DNA of 64,000 nt. Origin: Paractinoplanes toevensis (GTDB taxonomy: Bacteria; Actinomycetota; Actinomycetes; Mycobacteriales; Micromonosporaceae). The notes below the pieces were generated by a model, which was not told the DNA's origin, did no database searches, and saw nothing but the letters and a program-made list of their open reading frames with translations. The stretch is from contig NZ_BOQN01000021.1 of the NCBI RefSeq assembly GCF_018332695.1, forward strand, positions 62,001 to 126,000, in the 5' to 3' direction. Position numbers and translations under genes: made by a program. Positions 8,098-15,929 of this stretch are shown in pieces. Each line of letters starts with the position of its first letter. The first letter of the stretch is position 1.

Positions 8098-9309
8098 ATG
8101 AAGAGGCCAATCGCTCTCCGGTGGGTCGCTGCGGGAGGAACCGCAGTCGCCGCTGCCGCCATCACCATCATGCTGCCGCTGTCCTACGCTTCGGCCGCCG
8201 ACAACCTGAGCCTCAGCGGCGGCGCCGACGGCTCCAGCAAGGCCAGCGGCACCAGCTACGGCAACGTCAAGGACGGCAGCACCAGCACCTACTGGTCGCC
8301 GGCCAGCGCGACCGGTTATGTCTCCGTCAAATGGAGCAGCGCCCTGACGGTGTCCTCCGCCGTCATCCGGCAGGCCTCCGGCGGCGGCACGATCAGCGCC
8401 TGGCGGCTGCTCAACAACGACAACGGCGCCGTCCTCGCCAGCGGCAGCGGCAGCCCGAGCACCATCAACTTCTCGGCCACGTCGCTGAAGAAACTCACGT
8501 TCGACATCACCAGCGCGTCCAGCGCGCCGCGGATCGCCGAATTCGAGACCTACGCCAGCGGCGGCTCGACCCCCACCACGAGCCCGACCACCGGCCCGAC
8601 GACCGGCCCCACCACCGGTCCGACCAGCAACCCCGGCACCCCGACCGGCGCGTGGCCGTCCTCGGCCGGTTCGGCGTCGATCTCCGGCACGGTCTCCGTC
8701 TCCGGCACCTTCGACGGCGGCATGAAGACGTACTGCTGCATCGGTGACGGCTCGCAGAGCGAGTCCCAGGACCCGATGTTCGAGATCGCCAACGGCGGCA
8801 CCCTGCAGAACGTCATCCTCGGCTCCCCCGCCGGTGACGGCGTGCACTGCCTGGGCACCTGCACCATCCGGAACGTGTGGTGGAACGACATCGGCGAGGA
8901 CGCCGCGACCTTCCTGCAGACCAACGGTGGCACCAGTTACGTCATCGGCGGCGGCGCGCGGAACGGCAGCGACAAGACGTTCCAGCACAACGGCAACGGC
9001 ACCGTCAACATCTCCGGCTTCTACCTCAACGGCGCCGGCAAGCTCTACCGCGGCTGCGGTAACTGCACCAACTCCTACCAGCGCAACGTCGTGGTCGACA
9101 ACGTGCTGCTGACCGGCGTCGACTACGTCGTCGGCATCAACACCAACTGGGGTGACGTCGCCACCATCACCCGCGTCACCGTCAACTCCGGTGCGGTGGT
9201 CTGCGGCATGTACAAGGGCGTCCCCAAGGGCAGCGAGCCGAGCTACCTCGGCGAGGGCTGGAACACCAGCAACTGCAAGGTCAACAAGAGCGACATCACG
9301 TACAAGTAG
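8098..9309 (+). CDS. Secreted pectate lyase (PL3-type) with N-terminal carbohydrate-binding-like domain
   Basis: This 403-residue secreted enzyme starts with a Sec signal (residues 1-32, ending SYASAAD). Residues 33-155 form a beta-rich discoidin-like domain (DGSTSTYWSP, APRIAEFETYAS) likely to bind sugars. A Thr/Pro/Gly linker of repeated TTGP units follows. The C-terminal domain (about 190-403) has the right-handed beta-helix pattern of polysaccharide lyase family 3: MFEIANGGTLQNVILG, DGVHCLGTCTIRNVWW, EDAATFL, KTFQHNGNGTVNISGFY and CRGCGNC-like cysteine pairs. It cleaves pectate by beta-elimination outside the cell. Regulation is probably by a LacI-family sugar repressor at 8033-8048; a hairpin at 9318-9345 ends the unit. 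Confidence 0.9.
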   Translation: MKRPIALRWVAAGGTAVAAAAITIMLPLSYASAADNLSLSGGADGSSKASGTSYGNVKDGSTSTYWSPASATGYVSVKWSSALTVSSAVIRQASGGGTISAWRLLNNDNGAVLASGSGSPSTINFSATSLKKLTFDITSASSAPRIAEFETYASGGSTPTTSPTTGPTTGPTTGPTSNPGTPTGAWPSSAGSASISGTVSVSGTFDGGMKTYCCIGDGSQSESQDPMFEIANGGTLQNVILGSPAGDGVHCLGTCTIRNVWWNDIGEDAATFLQTNGGTSYVIGGGARNGSDKTFQHNGNGTVNISGFYLNGAGKLYRGCGNCTNSYQRNVVVDNVLLTGVDYVVGINTNWGDVATITRVTVNSGAVVCGMYKGVPKGSEPSYLGEGWNTSNCKVNKSDITYK

Positions 9310-9317
9310 GTCCCGCG

Positions 9318-9345
9318 GGGGCGCTCACCACCGGGTGGGCGCCCC
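9318..9345 (+). terminator. Intrinsic terminator-like hairpin after the pectate lyase
   Basis: Arms 9318-9329 and 9334-9345 pair over 12 bases with one G-U step around a 4-base loop, 9 bp after the stop codon. There is no T tract, which is common for actinobacterial terminators. Confidence 0.6.
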
Positions 9346-9372
9346 TGACCGGCGCTGATAGCGTCGGCGGTC

Positions 9373-10410
9373 ATGAAGGTTGCGGTGATCGGTGGAGGGG
9401 TCGTCGGGCTGTCGGCCACCGCCGCCCTGCTCCGGCGAGGAGCCGACGTCCGGTGTTACGAGCCGGGCGAACCGATGGGTGAGCGTTCAGCCGGGGACAC
9501 CCGGATCTTCCGTCTGGCGCACATCCATCCCGACATGGTGGTGCTGGCCGACCAGTCCCGGGCGTTGTTCGGCGAGTGGAGCGAGCGAGCCGGCGCAGCA
9601 CTCGTCGACCAGGTCGGCACCGTGGTCAGCGGCGCCGAGGCCGGGAGGTGGGCGAACGCGATGGCCGCGGCCGGCGCGGCCCACGAGATGGTCGAGGCGG
9701 GATCGCCGCTGCTGCGGCTGCCGGCTCGCGACTTCGCCGGACCGGCGCTGGTCGACCCGGCCGGCGGCGTCATCCGGGTGGACCGGATCCGCGCATTCCT
9801 CGTCGGCGAGGTCGGCAACCGCCTTCGGCAGGCTCGCGCCGATGCCCTTGACGAGACCGATTCAGGAGTACGCGTCACGGCCGGCACCGACTCGGACACC
9901 TTCGACGCCGCCGTGATCTGCGCGGGCGCCGGCACCTCCGCGCTGGCCGCCGGCGCCGGCATCGAGACGCCGTCCGCCCTCGAGCACCATCTGCGGGTCA
10001 GCTTCCCGATCCGCCCGGACGCGCCGGCGCCGCTGCAGTGCTGGATCACCGAGCCGGCCGACGGGCTGCTGGGGACCTACCAGCACCAGGCCGGGCCGGG
10101 CAGTTGGGCGGTCGGTGGCGATGTCGATCCGGCGCTGGTGACCTGGGCGGGTGGACGGCAGGCCGCCGAGCAGGCCTCGCTGGCCGCGGTGACCGCCCAC
10201 GTCGCCGAGCACCTGCCGTTCGTCGAGCCGCGTCCGATCGGCCGGGTGTACTGCGCGCACAACCCGGACCTCGGTGACGGCCTGCGATTCGCACGCCGCG
10301 GCCGGATGCTGGTCACGTACGGGGAAAATCTGATGAAGTTCGCCCCGCTGCTGGGCGAGACGCTGGCCCGGGCCGCCCTCGACGGTTCCACCCCGGCCGA
10401 CGCCGGTTAG
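9373..10410 (+). CDS. FAD-dependent oxidoreductase, sarcosine oxidase/N-methyltryptophan oxidase-like
   Basis: This 345-residue DAO-superfamily flavoprotein opens with VAVIGGGVVGLSATAALL, the FAD Rossmann motif. SAGDTRIFRLAHIHPDMVVLA at about residues 38-58 resembles the Gly-Ser-rich FAD segment of monomeric sarcosine oxidases. Near the C-terminus, RVYCAHNPDL aligns with the region holding the covalently flavinylated cysteine of that family (Cys, two to three residues before NPD), and TYGENLMKFAPLLGETLA is the final FAD contact. It probably oxidises a secondary amine or N-methyl amino acid to give hydrogen peroxide. Its TAG stop shares bases with the TAA stop of the convergent solute-binding gene. 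Substrate is unknown. Confidence 0.82.
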   Translation: MKVAVIGGGVVGLSATAALLRRGADVRCYEPGEPMGERSAGDTRIFRLAHIHPDMVVLADQSRALFGEWSERAGAALVDQVGTVVSGAEAGRWANAMAAAGAAHEMVEAGSPLLRLPARDFAGPALVDPAGGVIRVDRIRAFLVGEVGNRLRQARADALDETDSGVRVTAGTDSDTFDAAVICAGAGTSALAAGAGIETPSALEHHLRVSFPIRPDAPAPLQCWITEPADGLLGTYQHQAGPGSWAVGGDVDPALVTWAGGRQAAEQASLAAVTAHVAEHLPFVEPRPIGRVYCAHNPDLGDGLRFARRGRMLVTYGENLMKFAPLLGETLARAALDGSTPADAG

Positions 10411-11699
10411 CCGCCGACCTTGCCCTGCAGGGCGTTGGAGAGCCGGGTGGCCTGCTCCGGTGTGATCTCCCCGTCGTGGTTCCACGCCTCGGTCACCACC
10501 TTGCGGAACTCCGTGCTGAACTCCGTGTAGTGCGGTGTCACCGGCCGCGGCCGGGCCCGCCGGATCGCTTCCAGCAGGGTGATCGCGTACGGGAAGTTGG
10601 TCGTCACGTTCTCGTCGCGATAGACGATCTCCCGGGTCGCGGCCAACCCGCCGTGTTCGAAGAGGATCTGCTGGCTGCGCTCGCCGGTGAGGAACTCGAT
10701 CAGGGCCTGGGCGGCGCGCGGCTGCCCGCTCTTACGGGAGACGGCCAGGTTCTGGCCGCCGAGCACGCTCGTCTTGCCGGGGACCGTGGTCACGGCGTAC
10801 GAAAAGCTCTTGGTGGAAAGGTCTCGGTAGGCGACCGGCCAGTTCCGCATGGCCAGGACCCGGCCGTCGCCGAACGCATTCGTGCTCTTCTTCTCGTCGA
10901 AGGTGCGCGAGTCGGGCAGGATCACCGGGCGGCTGCCCGGCTCCAGGCCGTCGGAGAGGCGGCGCAGGCCGCGCTCGGCGGCATCCGAGTCGATGACCAC
11001 GTTGCCGCTGTCGTCGACCACGTCGCCGCCGGCGGCCCAGATGGCCTCCAGCGCCGTGACCGTCAGGATCTCCGAGTCGGGGTCGAGCTGGGCGGCGTAA
11101 CCGGCCTCCATCTTGGGTTCCAGCCGCGCGCCGAACGCCTCGTCGCTGTCGCTCACCACCTCGTCCCAGCTGGTCGGCGGCTCGGGCCAGGTCTTTCCGG
11201 CCCGCTCGAAGGTGCGGTAATACAGCAGACCGGCGTCGGTGTTGAACGGCAACGCATAGAGGGAGCCCTGATATTTGCAGGTGCGCAGCGGTTCCTCGAG
11301 GAAGCCGGTGAGGTCCGTGTCGTTCAGGACGCGGATGCGGTCGGATGCCGCGAATTCGGCGGTCCAGGTGACGTCCAGGTTGAGAATGTCGACATCGGAC
11401 GGTGCGTCCAACATCTCGCCGTGCGCTTTCGCCGGGTCACGGTTCACCGGCTTGATGCTCGCCCGGTTGGTGTCACCGTGGATGTCGTTCCACTGGTCCA
11501 GCAGCCGTTGCCGCTGGCCGTCCTTGCTCTCGTCGATGCTGCTCATGATGACCAGGTCACCGGGCTCGAGACCCTCGTCGTCCTTCATCAGCTTCGGTAC
11601 GACCACCGCGGTGGCGAGCCCGATGACGAGGCCGACGGCAGCGCCGGCCGCCAGGCCGACGCGTCCGCGCCGGTCCTGGATCCACGGCCGGACCTTCAC
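10407..11699 (-). CDS. Membrane-anchored extracellular solute-binding protein (third gene of caspase operon)
   Basis: This 430-residue protein has a basic start and one uncleaved transmembrane helix (about residues 13-36, GLAAGAAVGLVIGLATAVVV), then a family-1-type periplasmic-binding fold: VDILNLDVTWTAEFAA, YALPFNTDAGLLYYR and WDEVVSDSDEAF are typical sugar-ABC-receptor signatures. There is no lipobox and no permease or ATPase gene nearby, so it probably senses or presents a ligand rather than imports it. The GTG start at 11699 overlaps the TGA of the caspase gene in a four-base GTGA, so the two are translationally coupled. It likely works with the solute-binding-like domain of that caspase protein. 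The coupling is seen; the joint role is inferred. Confidence 0.85.
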   Translation of the reverse strand: MKVRPWIQDRRGRVGLAAGAAVGLVIGLATAVVVPKLMKDDEGLEPGDLVIMSSIDESKDGQRQRLLDQWNDIHGDTNRASIKPVNRDPAKAHGEMLDAPSDVDILNLDVTWTAEFAASDRIRVLNDTDLTGFLEEPLRTCKYQGSLYALPFNTDAGLLYYRTFERAGKTWPEPPTSWDEVVSDSDEAFGARLEPKMEAGYAAQLDPDSEILTVTALEAIWAAGGDVVDDSGNVVIDSDAAERGLRRLSDGLEPGSRPVILPDSRTFDEKKSTNAFGDGRVLAMRNWPVAYRDLSTKSFSYAVTTVPGKTSVLGGQNLAVSRKSGQPRAAQALIEFLTGERSQQILFEHGGLAATREIVYRDENVTTNFPYAITLLEAIRRARPRPVTPHYTEFSTEFRKVVTEAWNHDGEITPEQATRLSNALQGKVGG

Positions 11700-14350
11700 A
11701 GCACCGCCTCGAAGATCGTGTCCAACGGTTCGACCACCGAGCCGGCCTCGGCCTCGAGACACTTCCCGGCCGTGGCGGTGGTGATCGTCCGGAGGACCGG
11801 GGCGGCACAACCGGTGGCACCCATCGCGATCGCGAACACGCGTACCCCCTTGTTCTCGACAGCCGCCCGGAACTGTCCGGCATCGAGCGCGCTGGCATTG
11901 TCGTCCTCGCCGTCGGTCAAGAGGATCACGGCGGTCACCCGGTCGGCGGTGCTGGGGCCGACCTGTTTTACCGCGCCCGCGACGGCGGCGTAGAGCGGCG
12001 CCGGTCCGCCCGGCTTGATCCGGCCCAGGGCCGGGCCCGCACCGGGCTTGTGGATGGTGGTGCGCTGGAACGCCCAGACGTCCAGGTCGTTGCGGCTGCC
12101 CACGCTCTTGGCCACGGTGTTCACGCCGCCGGCGGCGACCTGCCACAGCGATCCGCCGTTCGTGGCGGCTCCCATCGAGCCGGAGGCGTCGATGGCGATC
12201 AGCATCCGGCCGTAGCGGTGTGCCTGCTGATAACTGGCCCGGACGTTGTTCATCAGGTCGACCGAGACGATCGCCGGCTTCGGATCGACATCCGGCTGGA
12301 TGCCCACCTGCGGATTCAGGGACGTCCCGGACGGCCGGAGTCCGGTGGCCACGAGCGCGTCCTTCCCGGTCGGCCCGGTCAGCCAGCCGGCGAAGCGGGC
12401 CGCGGCCGCGGTCCGCCGCTCGCTCGTCCGCGGCCAGTCGAATTGGACGGCCTGGCGATCCATCACCGGGGTGTGCGCCGCGTAGACCGCGTTCAACCTG
12501 GCCGGCTGCGCGCAGGTCACCTCGCGGTTGAAGCGGACGACGTCCTGCTCGGTCACCACGTAGGCGGTTCGATCACGGAGGCCGCCGGTGGCGCAGAGCA
12601 GGCCGGTGACGTCCGAACCCAGCGTGAACTTGCCGCGGTCGAGCGACTCGTCGAAGAAACGCTCGGCCCGCTTCGCCGCGACATCGGCCTTCTCGTTGGC
12701 CCGTGGCTGGTAGAGCGAGATCCGGGAGAGCGCGCCGACCGATGTGGACGGATCCGGCATCGCCGCGCCCCAACCACCGTTGCGCAGGTCGTCGATCAGC
12801 GCCGGCCACTCGGTGCCGTCGGACAGGCCCGTCGCGGCCGGCGCGGCCAGCACCACCGGCGTCGAGGCGATGGTGTGCGTCTCGGCGATCGGCAGGTTCC
12901 GTCCCGCTCGCATCGCGTCCGCCGTCGCCTGACGCACCTCACCCGACCAGTCGGCCAGCCACACATCCGGAGCCGGTCCGATCCGTACGTGTTCCGTGTC
13001 GCTCCACCCCGCGGCCATCGCGGCGTTGATCTCCGGCGCGGTGGCCGAATAAACCAGCAGCCGCGACTCCGGGCAGCCGAAGTTGGCCGCCGCCGTGTCC
13101 CTCTCGTACGCCCGCGCCAGCTCGCGGGCCGGTTCCAGGCTGCCGGTCGGCACCAGAACACTGACGATCGGACTGGTCGGGCAGGTCGCGAACAGAACCC
13201 GGGCGCCCGCGCCGGCGGTGAGCGCCAGGCCACCCAGCAGCGCCGTCAACGCGAACGCCATCACCCCGAGCAGCGGAACCCGCAACCGTCGCAGCCGGCG
13301 CCACCGGGACCGGACCACCACCCGGGTGATCCAATGCGCGGCCGGACCCGCGATGACCAGCGCCACCAGGGCCGCCGTGCCGGCCAGCAGGAGCAGGCCC
13401 CACCACGTCCGGAGGACCTCGGCGCGCACCCCGATCGGCAGCCAGCTGTCCCGGCCGTGCGCCACCATCGGTGCGGTCGCGGCCCCGGCCAGCACCGTGG
13501 TCAGCACGATGGGCACCCGGATCCGGCGACGCGGCGGCCGCAGAGCCGGCCCCTGCGGCGGTGTGCCCTCGGCCGGGCGCGCCGGATTGTCGGCCAGCAC
13601 GAACTGATCGGCCACGCCGATCACCCGCCGTCGCGGACGCGGATAGCCGGCCGCCGACAGGACCCGGACCAGGTACGCGTACATCGAATCCAGGGTGATC
13701 TCCGGTCCGCCGTCCGGATCCCCGTTTTCGAGCAGCTTGATCAGCTCTCCGCTGAAGGCGGTGTGCCGCGCACCGGGCGGAGCGATCGACGCCTCGTCCC
13801 CGGCCGAGGTCAGGACGTACGCCCCGTCGATGGCCGCGCGCTGCCCGATGTCGTCCGCGGACCCGAGGTTGCCCACGGCGATGCCGGAGTAGCAGCAGTC
13901 GAGGATCACGATCTTCAGGGCGGCCGGACTGTTCCGCACGTACCGCCGGACCGTCGCGTACGACAGCGCGGTGTGCTCGATCGCGTCCGGCCGGGGATCG
14001 CTCTGCGCGGCCGCGAGGTGCAGCGTCCCCTCCGGATCGACCATGCCGTGCCCGACGTAGTAGACGATCAGCACCTCGTCGGCCCGGCGCGCGGCATTGC
14101 TGATCGCGGCACCCAGCTCGGACAGGTTCTTGGGGTCGATCTCCACGGTGGGCTTCCGCGCGCCGCACCGCTCGGCCAGCACCTCGGCCAGGTCCGTCAG
14201 GGTCGCCTTGACGGACGGGATGTTCTTCAGCCGAGAGCCGCGCTTGTGCGTGCCCGTGCCGCAGAGCAGAACCTCCGCGCGCGACAGGTGCCGACGCCGG
14301 CGGCGTCCGTTGGCCGCCTCCGGGCCGGTGACCCCCGTATCGTTCAACAC
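11696..14350 (-). CDS. Transmembrane caspase with extracellular solute-binding-like and vWA domains
   Basis: This 884-residue protein has four parts. Residues 25-250 are a caspase/metacaspase-like (C14) peptidase with the His motif VYYVGHG (His101) and the Cys motif ILDCCYSG (Cys153). Three hydrophobic helices follow (about 275-380). An outside region of about 200 residues resembles a substrate-binding protein (PDVWLADWSGE, STPVVLAAP). The C-terminal vWA domain has a MIDAS-type DASGSMG and a later LLTDGEDD. Predicted topology puts the protease in the cytoplasm and the sensor outside. It lies 24 bp after the EACC1-like gene and overlaps the next gene by GTGA. It is probably a zymogen-like effector triggered by an extracellular ligand. 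Domain calls are strong; the trigger and targets are unknown. Confidence 0.88.
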   Translation of the reverse strand: MLNDTGVTGPEAANGRRRRRHLSRAEVLLCGTGTHKRGSRLKNIPSVKATLTDLAEVLAERCGARKPTVEIDPKNLSELGAAISNAARRADEVLIVYYVGHGMVDPEGTLHLAAAQSDPRPDAIEHTALSYATVRRYVRNSPAALKIVILDCCYSGIAVGNLGSADDIGQRAAIDGAYVLTSAGDEASIAPPGARHTAFSGELIKLLENGDPDGGPEITLDSMYAYLVRVLSAAGYPRPRRRVIGVADQFVLADNPARPAEGTPPQGPALRPPRRRIRVPIVLTTVLAGAATAPMVAHGRDSWLPIGVRAEVLRTWWGLLLLAGTAALVALVIAGPAAHWITRVVVRSRWRRLRRLRVPLLGVMAFALTALLGGLALTAGAGARVLFATCPTSPIVSVLVPTGSLEPARELARAYERDTAAANFGCPESRLLVYSATAPEINAAMAAGWSDTEHVRIGPAPDVWLADWSGEVRQATADAMRAGRNLPIAETHTIASTPVVLAAPAATGLSDGTEWPALIDDLRNGGWGAAMPDPSTSVGALSRISLYQPRANEKADVAAKRAERFFDESLDRGKFTLGSDVTGLLCATGGLRDRTAYVVTEQDVVRFNREVTCAQPARLNAVYAAHTPVMDRQAVQFDWPRTSERRTAAAARFAGWLTGPTGKDALVATGLRPSGTSLNPQVGIQPDVDPKPAIVSVDLMNNVRASYQQAHRYGRMLIAIDASGSMGAATNGGSLWQVAAGGVNTVAKSVGSRNDLDVWAFQRTTIHKPGAGPALGRIKPGGPAPLYAAVAGAVKQVGPSTADRVTAVILLTDGEDDNASALDAGQFRAAVENKGVRVFAIAMGATGCAAPVLRTITTATAGKCLEAEAGSVVEPLDTIFEAVL

Positions 14351-14374
14351 CCCCCGCTGTCCTCCTGCCGTCCT

Positions 14375-14809
14375 TCAGTCCCGCGGCTCGATCTCCCCGG
14401 GCTTGCCGGCTTTCCGCGCCTCGATACCGGCCGGCGTGTCACCGAGTTGTGCCGCGAGTTTCTCGATCATGGCGTTGAGCTGCTCGGAATCGACGCCGCG
14501 CACCCGATTACCGTCGACCTCGAGGGTGCGGCCGTCGGGCATCGTGATCTTGATCGTCAGATCGGTCGTCCGGTGCCGCAACCACGAGATCAGGGCACCG
14601 GCCAGCGCGGTGATCGCACCGCCCGATCCGGCCGCCACGACCAGCGCGTCGGTCAGCGACCCCATCTCACCGGGTTTCGGATCGGCCTGTCGAAAATCGA
14701 CCGGTCCACTGAGGTTTCTGACGTCGAGCATCCATCGTCGCAACGATCGAAGCGCGTCCCCCGAAAGATCAGTGCCGAAGATCAAGTACGTCGATCCGTC
14801 AGCCACCAC
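14375..14809 (-). CDS. EACC1-like effector-associated constant component
   Basis: This 144-residue protein heads the caspase operon. It has the plan of the EACC1 (effector-associated constant component 1) proteins of actinobacteria: an N-terminal RSLRRWMLDV segment with nearby beta-strand, GEMGSLTDALVVAAGSGGAITALAGALISWL (a Gly/Ala helix pair, described here by its ends, residues about 62-92), then a small beta domain with LTIKITMPDGRTLEVDG. EACC1 proteins recur next to caspase- or trypsin-like effector genes and are thought to be constant partners or regulators of those effectors. GTG at 14809 or 14806 can serve as start behind AAGG. Its position before the caspase gene is the strongest support. 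Confidence 0.82.
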   Translation of the reverse strand: MVADGSTYLIFGTDLSGDALRSLRRWMLDVRNLSGPVDFRQADPKPGEMGSLTDALVVAAGSGGAITALAGALISWLRHRTTDLTIKITMPDGRTLEVDGNRVRGVDSEQLNAMIEKLAAQLGDTPAGIEARKAGKPGEIEPRD

Positions 14810-14994
14810 GGCACCTTAACAGAAGTGAGTCACGTCCCGGACACTCTGTGTGCTAGGAACCCCTCTGTCTTATCCATAAAGGACGGACCCTCAGCCCCAG
14901 CTTCGGTGCGCTTTCGATCAAACCTTTTCCGTACGGGCCGGCTAAGTCCCGTGGCACGCGGTCCCGGCCGGTGCACCTCACCCTCCGCGCGCCC

Positions 14995-15014
14995 GCTGCG
15001 GGCGGGCCCGCAGC
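14995..15014. repeat. Perfect 9-bp inverted repeat
   Basis: GCTGCGGGC and GCCCGCAGC flank a 2-bp spacer. It is immediately followed by the second hairpin at 15017-15063. Neither neighbouring gene ends here, so a terminator for them is unlikely. Confidence 0.6.
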
Positions 15015-15016
15015 CC

Positions 15017-15063
15017 GATCTTGTGGACTCACCGTGCGGACAGAGCGCCGAGTCCGCAAGATC
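15017..15063. repeat. 14-bp inverted repeat, possible structured RNA or operator
   Basis: Arms 15017-15030 (GATCTTGTGGACTC) and 15050-15063 (GAGTCCGCAAGATC) pair at 13 of 14 positions, and the last is a G-U wobble in RNA read from the plus strand. The loop is 19 nt. It may be part of a small RNA, a leader attenuator or a dyad operator. No family was recognised. Confidence 0.5.
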
Positions 15064-15176
15064 CGCAATGCCGCCGAGGGGGTGCGGTTTACGCGAGCCG
15101 CCGATCACCGGGCCGACCGCGGTGGCCGCACCGATCGTCGAAGACCTGCCATGACCGGATATCTACGTATGGTGGA

Positions 15177-15214
15177 GTAGTTTTTCTCGTCTGCAGTCCT
15201 AGAAAAATTACTAC
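15177..15214. repeat. AT-rich interrupted inverted repeat upstream of hsp20
   Basis: GTAGTTTTTCT (15177-15187) opposes AGAAAAATTACTAC (15201-15214) with a 3-base bulge and a loop containing CTGCAG. Its AT-rich dyad close to the putative hsp20 promoter suggests a regulator site. It does not match the HspR (HAIR) or RheA consensus. Confidence 0.35.
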
Positions 15215-15233
15215 CGGCTTCAGAGATTTCCCC

Positions 15234-15262
15234 TTGTGGTCGCCTCGCGGCGGTGGTAAAAA
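15234..15262 (+). promoter_or_regulatory. Putative promoter of hsp20
   Basis: TTGTGG (15234-15239) and TAAAAA (15257-15262) are spaced by exactly 17 bp. This would give a leader of about 130 nt before hsp20 that includes a GGTGGTA/TACCACC inverted repeat (15252-15301). Confidence 0.35.
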
Positions 15263-15397
15263 ATGTCTTGTCGCTGCTGCTCCACGCGGTGATGTACCAC
15301 CACGGGAGCGCGCCGCGACCTCGGCGAGTCTGATCTTCAGCCGAGCGCCACGCGTTCGCCGGACAGGCCGGCGGACCTCTCAAGGAGGTGGATTCCA

Positions 15398-15847
15398 GTG
15401 GTGCTGACTTTCGATCCTTTCCGTGAGTTCGACCGTCTGGCCGGTCAGCTGCTCGGCACCGCCGTCCCCGGCGGCACCACCCTGGCGATGCCGATGGACC
15501 TCTACCGTTCCGGTGACCACTTCGTGCTGCACTGCGACCTGGCCGGCGTCGACCCCGGCTCGGTGCAGATCGACGTCGACAACCGCGTCCTGACCATCCG
15601 GGCCGAGCGCTCCCCGCGCACCGACGACGACGTGCAGTGGGTCCGCCGCGAACGGCCGACCGGCACCTTCGAACGGCGGCTGACGCTCGCCGACGGCCTC
15701 GACACCGCCCGGATCACCGCGACCTGGCAGGACGGCGTGCTGACCCTCACCATCCCGGTCGCCGAGGCAGCCAAGCCCCGCCGCATCGAGATCAGCACCG
15801 GCGACCGGCCCGCGGTCGAGGAGACCGCCGCGATCTCGGCCACCTGA
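15398..15847 (+). CDS. hsp20: Small heat-shock protein, Hsp20/alpha-crystallin family
   Basis: This 149-residue protein begins MVLTFDPFREFDRL, the usual actinobacterial Hsp18/Hsp20 N-terminus, and has an alpha-crystallin domain from about residue 35 to 130: MDLYRSGDHFVLHCDLAGVDPGSVQIDV, then VLTIRAER, and the closing GVLTLTIPVAEAAKPRRIEI. It holds unfolding proteins as an ATP-independent oligomeric chaperone. AAGGAGG at 15382-15388 supports the GTG at 15398; the next GTG at 15401 is also possible. The long leader with inverted repeats suggests heat or stress control, though no HspR site is visible. Confidence 0.93.
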   Translation: MVLTFDPFREFDRLAGQLLGTAVPGGTTLAMPMDLYRSGDHFVLHCDLAGVDPGSVQIDVDNRVLTIRAERSPRTDDDVQWVRRERPTGTFERRLTLADGLDTARITATWQDGVLTLTIPVAEAAKPRRIEISTGDRPAVEETAAISAT

Positions 15848-15929
15848 TCCCAGCCGCGGCCAGTGCCGGCCGGTCCGGATCGGGGCCAGGTGTTCCCGTC
15901 CGGGCGGCCGGCACCCAACACTGGGAGCC

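Larger units (their letters stand above)
14810..15397. other. 588-bp gene-free divergent region between the caspase operon and hsp20
   Basis: No convincing protein gene was found: short frames on both strands lack ribosome sites and recognisable composition. The stretch must hold the promoters of both flanking units. It contains two strong adjacent inverted repeats (14995-15014 and 15017-15063), an AT-rich inverted repeat (15177-15214) and a plausible hsp20 promoter (15234-15262). From 15175 to 15265 the DNA is markedly more AT-rich than its surroundings. Confidence 0.6.

Noticed and set aside
14995..15063. tRNA or paired transcription terminators
   Set aside because: No cloverleaf, anticodon arm or CCA end; and no gene on either strand ends near these hairpins.
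12050..15154. Long plus-strand open frame opposite the caspase and EACC1 genes
   Set aside because: Composition is typical of a high-GC antisense shadow; the minus-strand frames carry clear caspase, vWA and EACC1 motifs.
14830..15383. Short minus-strand frames in the gene-free region upstream of hsp20
   Set aside because: No ribosome sites, atypical codon use, and they run through strong inverted repeats and the hsp20 leader.
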